A DNA stretch of 64,000 nt from contig JADJRO010000001.1 in the NCBI GenBank assembly GCA_016712145.1, positions 2,790,501 to 2,854,500 of the forward strand, given 5' to 3'. This document shows positions 16,632-25,694 of this stretch, in pieces; within the stretch, counting starts at the first letter, position 1, and every line of letters begins with the position of its first letter. The position numbers were made by a program, and so were the translations under genes. The notes beneath the pieces were generated by a model. The model searched no databases. It had not been told where the DNA came from and was given only the letters and a program-made list of their open reading frames with translations. The stretch is from Saprospiraceae bacterium. GTDB taxonomy: Bacteria > Bacteroidota > Bacteroidia > Chitinophagales > Saprospiraceae.

Positions 16632-18344
16632 TTACCGACTATTCATAGAAATCAAAAATTCTTCATTGGTATTGGTACCAACCATATGTTTTTTAACAAA
16701 TTCTACGGCTTCCTCAGGTTTCATATCGGCGAGGTGGTTACGGAGTACAAACATTTTTTGAATGATCCCATCGTCCAGCAATAAGTCTTCTCGTCGGGTA
16801 CTGGATTTGGTGAGGTCAATGGAAGGATACAATCGCTTATTTGATAAAGTCCGGTCTAATTGCAATTCCATGTTGCCCGTTCCTTTAAATTCTTCAAAAA
16901 TAACCCCGTCCATTTTAGATCCGGTGTCAATCAAAGCAGTCGCAATAATGGTAAGCGAACCCCCATGCTCAATTTTACGAGCAGCTCCAAAGAATTTTTT
17001 TGGTTTTTGGAGTGCATTGGCTTCCACCCCACCAGAAAGTACTTTTCCTGATGAAGGCGCAACCGTATTATAAGCCCGGGCCAATCGGGTAATTGAATCT
17101 AATAAAATGACGACATCATGACCGCATTCAACCATCCGTTTGGCTTTTTCCAACACGATATTTGCAACGCGCACGTGATTGTCTGCCGGTTCATCAAAAG
17201 TAGAAGAAATGACCTCCGCATTTACATTGCGTTTCATGTCAGTAACCTCTTCCGGTCTTTCGTCAATCAATAAAATCAATAAGAAACATTCCGGATGATT
17301 GGTTGAAATGGCATTGGCGATATCTTTTAATAAAAAGGTTTTACCCGTTTTTGGTTGAGCTACAATCAAGCCTCTTTGACCTTTTCCAATCGGTGTAAAT
17401 AAATCAATCATCCGATTGCCGTAATCTCTTCCACTTGGGCTGGTCGTTAATTTAAATTTTTCATTAGGAAACAAGGGCGTCAAATAATCAAACGGAACGC
17501 GGTCACGAATCATAATCGGATCCAGTCCGTTAATTTTTGAAACTTTTAATAATGCAAAATATTTTTCACCATCTTTTGGTGGACGAATTGCACCAACAAC
17601 CGAGTCGCCTGTTTTTAATCCAAATAATTTTATTTGTGAAGGAGATACATAAATATCATCCGGAGATGATAGATAATTATAATCTGCACTTCTCAAAAAC
17701 CCAAATCCATCCGGCATCATTTCCAATACACCCGCTCCTTCAATCACACCTTCAAGTTCCACAACAAATAAAGGTTCAGCAGGCTTTTGAAATTCTCCGG
17801 CTTCTGCATGTTGCTGAGCAGAATTATCACCATTTTCAGTTTGCCCTTCTGGATTATCATTTCCACTGGAATCATAGCGATTCGGTCTTCTGTAATTATT
17901 TTGGCGATAATTTCCTTGACGTTGATCTCTGTGTCGATAGGGCGGTCTCTGGTCTTCTTGTCCAACGACCCTTTCTTTCGCAGGTTCGGTTGTTTCAACA
18001 GCAGTTACTTCAGGTGCTTGAATCACTTCAGGTTTTATTTCATTAATTGTTGGAGCTTCAGATTCTTCTTCTACAGCGGCATCTGCGTTTTTAATTACGC
18101 GTCTTCTGCGATGACGAACATTGTGTTCGTCTTCCAGAATTTCATAACCTGGTGCTTGAGCATTTTCTTTAGAATCCACATTGGTATCGGTTGCAACGGT
18201 ACTTTTATTTAAAGCTTGTTGATCAAGGATTTTATAAATTAAATCCTGTTTACTTAATTTTTTAGAATTTTCTAAGCCAATTTTTTCTGCTAATTCGCGA
18301 AGTTCAGGAACCAGCATGTCATTTAGCTGCAAAATGTCGTACAT
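16632..18344 (-). CDS. rho: Transcription termination factor Rho
   Basis: Rho is the hexameric RNA-dependent ATPase that ends transcription. Starting at MYDILQLND gives 570 residues. The Rho N-terminal helix domain (LNDMLVPELRELAEKIGL) comes first. It is followed by an insert of about 150 residues rich in Glu, Arg, Asn and Gln (YRHRDQRQGNYRQNNYRR), then the cold-shock RNA-binding domain (GVLEMMPDGFGFLRS) and the ATPase with Walker A PKTGKT and the Q-loop/R-loop region. The open frame extends 32 codons further upstream, but those residues do not resemble Rho. Disordered inserts here are known for Bacteroidota Rho. A long leader (about 170 bases) from the -7 box at 18521 would leave room for autoregulation. 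Confidence 0.95.
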   Translation of the reverse strand: MYDILQLNDMLVPELRELAEKIGLENSKKLSKQDLIYKILDQQALNKSTVATDTNVDSKENAQAPGYEILEDEHNVRHRRRRVIKNADAAVEEESEAPTINEIKPEVIQAPEVTAVETTEPAKERVVGQEDQRPPYRHRDQRQGNYRQNNYRRPNRYDSSGNDNPEGQTENGDNSAQQHAEAGEFQKPAEPLFVVELEGVIEGAGVLEMMPDGFGFLRSADYNYLSSPDDIYVSPSQIKLFGLKTGDSVVGAIRPPKDGEKYFALLKVSKINGLDPIMIRDRVPFDYLTPLFPNEKFKLTTSPSGRDYGNRMIDLFTPIGKGQRGLIVAQPKTGKTFLLKDIANAISTNHPECFLLILLIDERPEEVTDMKRNVNAEVISSTFDEPADNHVRVANIVLEKAKRMVECGHDVVILLDSITRLARAYNTVAPSSGKVLSGGVEANALQKPKKFFGAARKIEHGGSLTIIATALIDTGSKMDGVIFEEFKGTGNMELQLDRTLSNKRLYPSIDLTKSSTRREDLLLDDGIIQKMFVLRNHLADMKPEEAVEFVKKHMVGTNTNEEFLISMNSR

Positions 18345-18520
18345 AAATATTGAATTGATGGGAAGGTGGAAAAAAGTAAATAAATAATGATTTGAATAAA
18401 AACGATTTGTTTTCAGAGGCTTCCAATAATCAAAAACCAAATAACAAAACTAATTTTTGAAAAAGACTAAGGAAAAACTCTGGAGATGCGAAGAATTGAA
18501 AAACTATCGGTTTCGCCCTG

Positions 18521-18528
18521 CAAATATA
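18521..18528 (-). promoter_or_regulatory. Predicted -7 box for rho
   Basis: On the minus strand this reads TATATTTG followed by CAG, the same extended box as upstream of rpmH. The distance to the rho ATG at 18344 implies a leader of about 170 bases. Confidence 0.4.
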
Positions 18529-18607
18529 CTACGACCTATTGATTTTTCATCTTTTTTAATAAAATTTACTTTTTTGCAGTAACATTGCCCAATAGAAACA
18601 CCGAGAT

Positions 18608-19024
18608 ATGCTTGAGCTCCGAATAATTCGAAATGAAATGGAACGTGTCCTGGAAGGGTATCGAAAACGAAATCTTCCAGAAGAGCTTTTGGCATTGATT
18701 CCTGAAATAATCGCCTTGGATGACACCCGAAAAGCCAGCCAGCTTTTAGTCGATAAAAATCTGGAGAAATTGAACATTCTCTCTAAGGAAATTGGCGAAT
18801 TTTTTAAGAGCGGAAAAGCCACCGATGCCGAATCTCGAAAACTTGAGGTGGTGCAAATAAAAGAAGCCAATTTAAAACTGGAAGAAGCCCTGGAAGCCGC
18901 CAAATTGGGAATCGAAGAACGTTTATTGGTATTGCCCAATGTACCCTATGTGCTTGTGCCTGAGGGAAAACCCCGGAAGACAATTTGGTGTATAAAGCCT
19001 GGACGGCAGATTTGCCAAAATTAG
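18608..19024 (+). CDS. serS: Seryl-tRNA synthetase, N-terminal part (frameshifted gene)
   Basis: These 138 codons contain the long helical tRNA-binding arm of SerRS (MLELRIIRNEMERVLEGYRK, then a coiled coil of about residues 30-105) and the linker LPNVPYVLVPEGK. After Lys121 the frame leaves the SerRS sequence (PRKTIW…). The expected continuation TPEDNLVYKAW is found in the -1 frame at 18970 onward. Adding one A to AAAA (18967-18970) restores a continuous protein of about 426 residues. SerRS charges tRNA-Ser and is essential, so either the sequence has a one-base error, or ribosomes change frame at GGGAAAA (18964-18970), or another copy exists elsewhere. Confidence 0.88.
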   Translation: MLELRIIRNEMERVLEGYRKRNLPEELLALIPEIIALDDTRKASQLLVDKNLEKLNILSKEIGEFFKSGKATDAESRKLEVVQIKEANLKLEEALEAAKLGIEERLLVLPNVPYVLVPEGKPRKTIWCIKPGRQICQN

Positions 19025-19887
19025 CGGCGGGAGCTTTACCCCACTGGGAGCTTGCAAAAAAGTATGATTTGTTTGATATGGAATTGGGAGTGAAAATTTC
19101 CGGTTCTGGTTTTATCGTATATCGCAACAAAGGAGCCAAACTCCAAAGAGCTTTAATCAATTTTTTTCTGGATGAGGCCACGAAAACCGGCTATGAAGAA
19201 ATTCAGGTTCCTTTGTTGGTCAATGCAGATTCCGCCCGTGGGACCGGCCAATTGCCTGACAAGGAAGGCCAGATGTATTATGCAGAAAAAGACAATCTTT
19301 ACCTGATTCCGACTGCTGAAGTCCCTGTTACCAATATCTACCGGGATGTAATTTTAAAAAAGGACGATTTTTCTATAAAAATGTGTGGGTATACCCCTTG
19401 TTTCCGCCGCGAAGCAGGATCATATGGGGCACATGTAAAAGGATTAAATCGCGTCCATCAGTTTGATAAAGTTGAAATTGTGCGGATCGAGCATCCAGAC
19501 CGTTCGTACGGTGTTTTGGAAGAAATGCTGGCGCACGTGGAGGGTTTATTGATTAAATTGGAATTGCCCTACCGGATTTTAAGGCTTTGTGGCGGGGATA
19601 TGGGCTTTGCTTCTGCCATGACCTATGATTTTGAGGTCTATTCAGCAGCCCAGGAGCGTTGGTTGGAAGTGAGTTCGGTCTCTAATTTTGAAACCTTTCA
19701 AACCAACCGAATGAAGCTCCGGTTTAAAAATGAAAAAGGTGAATCCGTTTTGGCACATACGCTCAACGGATCAGCATTGGCTTTGGCCAGAATTGTGGCA
19801 GCTTTATTGGAAAACCACCAGGATGCCGATGGAATCGTAATTCCCGAAGCACTCAGACCCTATACAGGGTTTGACCGGATCAATTAA
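18985..19887 (+). CDS. serS: Seryl-tRNA synthetase, catalytic part (in the -1 frame)
   Basis: This is the class II catalytic core of SerRS. Motif 1 lies in the region GAKLQRALINFFLDEA, motif 2 is TPCFRREAGSYG with the catalytic Arg, and motif 3 is LNGSALALARIVAALLENHQ. It ends with the normal YTGFDRIN-type terminus. The open frame is usable from a TTG at 18985, but protein similarity begins at 18970 (TPEDN), inside the upstream frame, so this is the second half of one gene and not a separate one. No catalytic residue appears lost. Confidence 0.88.
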   Translation: MVYKAWTADLPKLAAGALPHWELAKKYDLFDMELGVKISGSGFIVYRNKGAKLQRALINFFLDEATKTGYEEIQVPLLVNADSARGTGQLPDKEGQMYYAEKDNLYLIPTAEVPVTNIYRDVILKKDDFSIKMCGYTPCFRREAGSYGAHVKGLNRVHQFDKVEIVRIEHPDRSYGVLEEMLAHVEGLLIKLELPYRILRLCGGDMGFASAMTYDFEVYSAAQERWLEVSSVSNFETFQTNRMKLRFKNEKGESVLAHTLNGSALALARIVAALLENHQDADGIVIPEALRPYTGFDRIN

Positions 19888-19954
19888 GAAATATTTAAAT
19901 TTTAAATTGGAATCTCTTGTCTTGCTTTATTGTTTATAAATACAAAAAACACAT

Positions 19955-20656
19955 ATGGTATTAAATGCTGATTACATGATTTGGTATATTTTGACAATTG
20001 CATTGTCTTTAGTGGGAATGTTTGTTTCCAACAGGCTGCAATCCAAATTTAAAACCTATTCCATGATGGGACTGAGGTCCAATTTATCGGGTAAAGAAGT
20101 AGCAGAATCTATGTTAAAGTATTACGGCATCCATGATGTCCGTGTACAGGAATCTCAGGGTTTTTTAAGTGATCACTACAACCCCCTCGATAAAACCGTA
20201 AATTTAAGTCCGGATGTATATCAAGGTAGAAGTGTAGCTTCTGCTGCCGTTGCCGCTCACGAATGCGGACATGCTGTTCAGCACGATACGGCGTATGCAT
20301 TTTTGCAATTGCGTTCGAAAATTGTTCCGGTTGTTAAAATTGCATCCACCGCACAACAATTTTTATTGTTGGCTGCATTTATGTTGGCCAATACATTTCC
20401 TTCTTTGCTTTTAATTACCATCTTCACATTTGCAATCACTACGATTTTCAGTTTGATTACGTTGCCGGTAGAATTTGATGCCAGCAAAAGAGCTTTGGTT
20501 TGGATTAACGAACAGGGGGTTGTGAGTGGACGGGAATATACCGGAGCGAAAGATGCATTGACTTGGGCTGGATTAACTTATTTAGCACAGGCTTTATCTT
20601 CTTTGGTCATGTTGCTTTATTTAGTTTTGCGTTATATGGGAATTAACAGAGACTAA
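19955..20656 (+). CDS. YugP-like neutral zinc metallopeptidase, membrane-bound
   Basis: The 233-residue protein begins with a membrane helix (residues 8-25). The zinc motif HECGH at 102-106 follows, with the third ligand region near residue 170 (PVEFDASKRAL). Two further hydrophobic segments (about 130-165 and 210-228) complete the usual YugP (Peptidase_M-like, PF04298) layout. The physiological substrate of the family is not established. It lies 67 bases after serS on the same strand. A hairpin follows at 20674-20694. Confidence 0.85.
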   Translation: MVLNADYMIWYILTIALSLVGMFVSNRLQSKFKTYSMMGLRSNLSGKEVAESMLKYYGIHDVRVQESQGFLSDHYNPLDKTVNLSPDVYQGRSVASAAVAAHECGHAVQHDTAYAFLQLRSKIVPVVKIASTAQQFLLLAAFMLANTFPSLLLITIFTFAITTIFSLITLPVEFDASKRALVWINEQGVVSGREYTGAKDALTWAGLTYLAQALSSLVMLLYLVLRYMGINRD

Positions 20657-20673
20657 TCAAATAAAATTAGTTT

Positions 20674-20694
20674 GAATTACAACAGCTGTAATTC
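20674..20694 (+). terminator. Short perfect hairpin, possible terminator
   Basis: GAATTACA (20674-20681) and TGTAATTC (20687-20694) are perfect inverted repeats around a five-base loop. A T-rich stretch follows, but it is not a clean T run. It is placed 18 bases after the metallopeptidase stop and 90 bases before frr. Confidence 0.4.
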
Positions 20695-20784
20695 TGTTTG
20701 TAATTTTGTTAATTAAGAAATTTTAGTATTCCAGAGTATTACCATTCATTTAAAAAATTAAATTATCCTTTTAAAATAGAATCT

Positions 20785-21348
20785 ATGTCGGCTGAATTAG
20801 AATCGCAACTAAGAAAATGTCATGATGAGTTTGAACGTGCCATTGACCATCTTCAAAAAGAGTTGGTGAAAGTGCGTACAGGAAAAGCGTCGACTTCGAT
20901 GCTGGATGGTGTAATGGTAAATTATTATGGTGCGCCGGTTCCGATCAGCCAGGTATCCAATATGAGTTTGGCAGATGCGCGAACCATTACGATCCAACCT
21001 TGGGAAAAAAAGATCATTGGTGATATCGAACAAGCAATTTTTGCATCTAACCTTGGTGTAACCCCTCAAAATGATGGTGAGTTAATTCGAATTGCAATTC
21101 CCCCATTGACAGAAGATCGTCGCAAGGAATATGTAAAGCAAGTTAAGCATTATGGCGAAGAAGCTAAAGTCAGCGTTCGTTCATCCCGCCATAAAATTTT
21201 AGATGTTATAAAGAAGGAACAAAAGAATGGCTTATCGGAAGATATTGCCAAAAGCAAAGAACAAGAAATCCAAAATCAAGTCAATAATTTTATTGCTAAA
21301 ATTGATAAAATCGTAGAAACCAAGGATAAAGAAATTATGACCGTGTAA
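20785..21348 (+). CDS. frr: Ribosome recycling factor
   Basis: This 187-residue protein is full length for RRF. It splits post-termination ribosomes together with EF-G. Hallmarks are the N-terminal helix (LQKELVKVRTGKAS), the PISQVSNMSLADARTITIQPW core, IRIAIPPLTEDRRKEYVK, and the C-terminal long helix. pyrH, its frequent upstream neighbour, is absent here. The frr stop is followed within 30 bases by an AAGCTGTT repeat. Confidence 0.95.
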   Translation: MSAELESQLRKCHDEFERAIDHLQKELVKVRTGKASTSMLDGVMVNYYGAPVPISQVSNMSLADARTITIQPWEKKIIGDIEQAIFASNLGVTPQNDGELIRIAIPPLTEDRRKEYVKQVKHYGEEAKVSVRSSRHKILDVIKKEQKNGLSEDIAKSKEQEIQNQVNNFIAKIDKIVETKDKEIMTV

Positions 21349-21374
21349 ATTTTTCGAAAGAGAGTCTCGGGAAG

Positions 21375-21401
21375 AAGCTGTTAAGCTGTTAAGGGTTAAG
21401 G
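21375..21401. repeat. Short AAGCTGTT octamer array
   Basis: Two exact AAGCTGTT units (21375-21390) are followed by two degenerate ones in the same phase (AAGGGTTA, AGGATAAT). The same unit occurs seven times at 47309-47364. It lies between frr and the convergent T9SS gene. Confidence 0.6.
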
Positions 21402-21481
21402 ATAATAAGACAAAAATATAAATCATTCAATTGTTCAATGAATCAATTTTGAAATGCAATAAATATTTTCAATATTTCAAA

Positions 21482-21563
21482 ATTGTATAATTGCAGCATT
21501 GGAACATATTTCCATTGCAACATTTCTCTGGAGCCTATAGACTCCTTTCTAAAGACTTTTCCC
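21482..21563. repeat. ATTGNNNN octamer array joined to a CTATAGACT block
   Basis: Units ATTGTATA, ATTGCAGC, ATTGGAAC, ATATTTCC, ATTGCAAC and ATTTCTCT follow one another at exactly 8 bases (21482-21529). They run into the block GCCTATAGACTCC…TCTAAAGACTTTTCC (about 21532-21560), which resembles the pair of 45-base repeats at 28753 and 28923. The array ends at the 3' end of the large T9SS gene. Confidence 0.7.
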
Positions 21564-21565
21564 CG

Positions 21566-24500
21566 TTACCGAAGCACCGTTACATCCCCTTTCTCGGTAG
21601 TTATCGAACCATCTCGTAGGGCCAGTTGTGCATGCCAAACATATACGCCTGGTAAGACCGATTTTCCTTTACTGCTTCCATCCCAACCAAGGGCTGTTGT
21701 ATTGGCTGCGAATCCATGTTTTTGCCAGATCAAATCTCCCCAGCGATCGTAAATGGATAAAGAATTTATTTGTTCGATGGTTGAACCGTTATCAAAAATT
21801 GTAAACCAACCGTTGGGACCACCTGGACGGATGACATTGGGATAATAAATTCCGCGAGTCTTTTTAATGATTAAAACGAGTGTGCGTATCGAATCACAAG
21901 CTGCATGACTTGAGAATACTTCCCGATAGATTCCGGATTTGGTATATGTTGTTTGATTTATAGGCCAAGTATAGACTGAGTCAGTGATTACTGTATCGGT
22001 TTTTTCAAAATCCTGATAGATGCTTAGGTTTAATATGAGTATAGAATCGCAACCAGCATTTGATTTCAATGGATAACGGTATTCCCCAGATTGATTGAGC
22101 AGGTTATTGTTTACCTTCCATACATACTCCTTGCAGGCTTGTGCTAGCTGCAACTCTTCATAGCTTTTATTAATTGTCAAATCCAGCAGGTAAGTGGAAT
22201 CGCAGCCATAGCTGTTGACGTATTTTTGTATGTAAACTCCAGATTGATTATAGGAAAGGCTCGTTAGATTCCAGGTGAATGAATCACATCTGTTTACTGC
22301 ATTGCTATAGTTCTCTGAGCGGATATTCAAACTTAAATTAATTACAGAATCACATCCTTCGGAATTTTGGATTTTAAATGGATAGATTCCGTTTGTTTTT
22401 AAAATAGTGCCAAGAAAATTTATGCTATCACAGACGGATAATGCCAAATCTGCTTTAGTGGATTTATTAATAGTAAGATTTAGATTGATGACACTATCAC
22501 AGCCAAGACTATTTATTGATTGATATGGATAATAACCGCTTTTGTCATAGGTATTTCCATTCCAACTAAAAGTATCACATGCAGTTTGATTAAGGTCCAG
22601 GGTATCAGACTGGTTGATGATCAGGTTTAGCGAGGCAAGGCTATCGCATCCAGTTGCATTCAATGTTTGAAATTGATAAATTCCACTTTGAGTGTACGTA
22701 TTACCATTCCAGACATACCGATCACAACTCGTACTGTTTGTAATTGAGTTAGTTGATTTGCTTATAGTGAGTTGCAGGGTAACCGTGCTATCGCATCCTG
22801 CTGTGTTTAGTGTCTTGTGTAGATAAGTGCCACTTTGGCTATAGGTAACTCCGTTCCAGCTGTAGCTGTCACAAGTCGTCAGTGATGTAGTTGAATTGTT
22901 TGATTTATTAATTGTCAGTTGTAAGGTGGTAATGCTATCGCAGCCTTGTTGATTTATTGTTTTGTATTGGTAAGTACCGCTTTGTGTATAGGTATTCCCA
23001 TTCCATGTATACGTATCGCAGGTTGCATCTACTAAATTAACGTTAATGACTGAATTGATGGTAAGATTTAATGAGATGGTACTGTCGCAGCCAAATCTAT
23101 TTACCGTGTCAAATTTGTAAGTACCACTTTGGGTATAAATTTGTCCATTCCAGGTATAACTAATACAAGCAGTATGATTAATTACTTGATCATCGGAATT
23201 GTTGATGACGAGCTCTAAGGTGCTTATGCTATCACAACCTGAGCTATTCACAGTTTGATATGGATAACTCCCACTTTTATCATAGGTAGTTCCATTCCAA
23301 ATAAAACTATCACACGCAGTATGCTGTATGTTTATATGATCTGACTTGTTGAGCACCAGATCGAGAGTCGTAATGCTATCGCAACCAAATTGGTTTAGCG
23401 TGTCATAAATAAATGTTCCGCTTTGAGTTAAGGTCTGTCCATTCCAAGAATAGCTATCACAAGCATTTATAGCTTGTCTTATATGAATGGTATCCACAGT
23501 AGTTAATTCCAAATTAAAAATCAAACTATCACATCCATTTACTGAACTTAGTTTGTGATAGTAAATTCCAGCATCATTTATTAGTGAATCATAGAAATTA
23601 TATGTATCTCCTTTACATATGCTTGCATTTAATTTTTCAATCCTTGGCAATTTAAGCGTACGAAATATATTATCGGTATAATCGCATTCAGCAATAGAAA
23701 AATCAGACGGATCAAATTGTCCAGATGCATTTCGTTTAGTATTGATCACCATAAAAAGATCTGTAAGATTGGCCACAGTAAATTTAAACTCTAGATTCAG
23801 TAAGCTATCTCCACTAAATAATTTTTTAAGAGTATAATACGTCCCAATTAAAATACCTCCTGTTGCAGGATCTCCATTGTAAAATGAAACGGGTAGACTA
23901 GAATCTGCATTAAAAGAAGCATCGGTACGATTGTAGATATCAAAAATTACTGTATACTCATCATTTTTTGGATCATAATTAATGCATTTGATTTTTCCTG
24001 TGAGACTTGCAGCTCTTTTTAAATACATACCATTGCTATCGAGCAGTGATTCTTGCACAAAAAAATTATTGTATTTTCCATTCTTATACGTCGCATTGTT
24101 TTTTTGCACTCGAGGTACTGTAAGATCATCGTTGATATTAAGCACATGATAATTGTATTGATTCCAGATGCCACGGGCGGGAGCCCAGCCGGGAAGGCTA
24201 TCGGGGGAGCCAAATACTGTAAGTTTTCCAATTGCGACATTAGATAAAGAACCACACGGAACACAAATCTTAGCGAGACCAGAATGATCAATATCCCCAA
24301 TTACAAGTTGTTCCAAATAAGTATTGGAATAACACAAAGACTTTGAGATTTCTATTGGAGGTATTACCGAACCATTAAAAATCCGGAGAAATGTATCATC
24401 ACGAAATACAATTTCTTGAATGCCATCAAAATTAAAATCAAACATTGTTAGTATTGCTGGACTTCCTTGGTCATTCGTATTCGTTGACCAATCTAATTGA

Positions 24501-25552
24501 AAGGTGCTTGTTCCATCATAAGAGTACGAGTTTAAAATTGATGTCCTGGAAAAAAGTATCGAAGCTTTGCCATTCCCTTTAATATCACCAATACAAGGTG
24601 GGGCAAATGTTGCTTCAATGCCTGCATTGAATGACACTTTTGCTAAAAGTTGTGGAATTCCGTTAGATAGGGTATAAGCATATAAAAGGACATTATTACT
24701 GAGGGCCATAGCTTCAACCACTATATCAAGTTTTCCGTCAGAGTTGATATCTGCAACTGCAGTGTATCCATCTCGGAATTCATTATTTATTTTAATATTG
24801 TTTGCTATCATACTGTTACCTACTAGTCCATTGGTATTTCTAATGATCACTTTATAAACAGTATAACCTGCAGCCAACTCCAAATCTGTTGTATCATTGT
24901 CAAGTTGAGCAGCTATAGTGAGTGGTAGAAAAGTATAACCATTTATATCCCATCCACCTCCGATTCCATTTACTCCTCCATCTGCCAACTTTATACCTGT
25001 CTTGGCATTAAAAATTTTATTGTTAATATAAAGCTCTGGAATCCCGTCTTGGTTAAAATCAGCAAAAGCAATGTTACCGCCCTTTTGGTTGCGAATATCT
25101 GATTCAACAGTTTGATCAGAAATCCACAAGATGCTACCATCAGGATTGTAACACCTAAGTTTTCCATTATTATCTTTATGGAATATTTCCGGTATGCCAT
25201 CATCATTCAAATCAGCAATTGCAATACTATGCCTAAACCGATCCAAATTTGGAGTATTAATTTCCCATTTAGTCAATCCTGTTTTGGAATCAATTATTAG
25301 AATTTTTTCGTAATTACTTGCTGTTATAATTAATTCAGGTATGCAATCACCATCCATATCCGCCAACAAAATATGTTCTGTAGCTTCAACATCTTCTTTG
25401 CTTTCAATTTTCTTATCAATAACTATTGTTGATGAAAGGAATTTTTCTTTGATGTAACAGAAGTTTGAATCAATCTTTATACAAAATTTACTTTGCCCAA
25501 AAACTAGTCTGGATCCAATCAAAAATAGTAATAATATATATAATCTAGTCAA
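21566..25552 (-). CDS. Large surface protein: FG-GAP propeller, 12 Cys repeats, T9SS type B sorting domain
   Basis: The 1328-residue exported protein has a signal peptide (about 1-20, ending VFGQ). An FG-GAP/VCBS-like propeller region follows, with Ca2+-type loops such as DMDGDCIPEL, DLNDDGIPEI, DFNQDGIPEL and DINSDGKLDI (about 60-400), and then a linker domain. About twelve tandem repeats of 40-45 residues span 642-1230. Each has a CDSYxWNGxTYxxSG block and ends GCDSxxxLxLxI, so two cysteines per repeat recur. The end (about 1232-1328; YYPNVIRPGGPNG, LSIYDRWGDLIW, GVYVWHAQ) is the gliding-motility-type (type B) sorting domain for T9SS. It is presumably an adhesin or other surface structure; no ligand is evident. 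Confidence 0.88.
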   Translation of the reverse strand: MTRLYILLLFLIGSRLVFGQSKFCIKIDSNFCYIKEKFLSSTIVIDKKIESKEDVEATEHILLADMDGDCIPELIITASNYEKILIIDSKTGLTKWEINTPNLDRFRHSIAIADLNDDGIPEIFHKDNNGKLRCYNPDGSILWISDQTVESDIRNQKGGNIAFADFNQDGIPELYINNKIFNAKTGIKLADGGVNGIGGGWDINGYTFLPLTIAAQLDNDTTDLELAAGYTVYKVIIRNTNGLVGNSMIANNIKINNEFRDGYTAVADINSDGKLDIVVEAMALSNNVLLYAYTLSNGIPQLLAKVSFNAGIEATFAPPCIGDIKGNGKASILFSRTSILNSYSYDGTSTFQLDWSTNTNDQGSPAILTMFDFNFDGIQEIVFRDDTFLRIFNGSVIPPIEISKSLCYSNTYLEQLVIGDIDHSGLAKICVPCGSLSNVAIGKLTVFGSPDSLPGWAPARGIWNQYNYHVLNINDDLTVPRVQKNNATYKNGKYNNFFVQESLLDSNGMYLKRAASLTGKIKCINYDPKNDEYTVIFDIYNRTDASFNADSSLPVSFYNGDPATGGILIGTYYTLKKLFSGDSLLNLEFKFTVANLTDLFMVINTKRNASGQFDPSDFSIAECDYTDNIFRTLKLPRIEKLNASICKGDTYNFYDSLINDAGIYYHKLSSVNGCDSLIFNLELTTVDTIHIRQAINACDSYSWNGQTLTQSGTFIYDTLNQFGCDSITTLDLVLNKSDHINIQHTACDSFIWNGTTYDKSGSYPYQTVNSSGCDSISTLELVINNSDDQVINHTACISYTWNGQIYTQSGTYKFDTVNRFGCDSTISLNLTINSVINVNLVDATCDTYTWNGNTYTQSGTYQYKTINQQGCDSITTLQLTINKSNNSTTSLTTCDSYSWNGVTYSQSGTYLHKTLNTAGCDSTVTLQLTISKSTNSITNSTSCDRYVWNGNTYTQSGIYQFQTLNATGCDSLASLNLIINQSDTLDLNQTACDTFSWNGNTYDKSGYYPYQSINSLGCDSVINLNLTINKSTKADLALSVCDSINFLGTILKTNGIYPFKIQNSEGCDSVINLSLNIRSENYSNAVNRCDSFTWNLTSLSYNQSGVYIQKYVNSYGCDSTYLLDLTINKSYEELQLAQACKEYVWKVNNNLLNQSGEYRYPLKSNAGCDSILILNLSIYQDFEKTDTVITDSVYTWPINQTTYTKSGIYREVFSSHAACDSIRTLVLIIKKTRGIYYPNVIRPGGPNGWFTIFDNGSTIEQINSLSIYDRWGDLIWQKHGFAANTTALGWDGSSKGKSVLPGVYVWHAQLALRDGSITTEKGDVTVLR

Positions 25553-25641
25553 ACTAAAATTTTTAGATTTAATATTATATTCTAGAAGTTAATAAATACA
25601 AAACTAATAAAAATCCTTTTAATAAGTTTCGATGTTTTTTT

Positions 25642-25680
25642 AAAAAAACTTACAAGGGTCATAAACTGGCCCTTGTAAGT
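25642..25680 (-). terminator. Rho-independent terminator of the 25.7-28.0 kb gene
   Basis: On the minus strand, ACTTACAAGGG pairs perfectly with CCCTTGTAAGT (11-base stem, 11-base loop, arms at 25670-25680 and 25648-25658). It is followed by seven T (25642-25648 as A on the plus strand). It lies 15 bases past the stop at 25695. Confidence 0.9.
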
Positions 25681-25694
25681 AGTCAAATTTTAGC

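Noticed and set aside
17537..18212. Plus-strand frames of 141-169 codons within rho
   Set aside because: They lie opposite the low-complexity rho insert and are shadows of it; the rho frame is unambiguous.
18345..18440. Rho start 32 codons upstream
   Set aside because: The extra residues do not match Rho N-termini, while MYDILQLND does.
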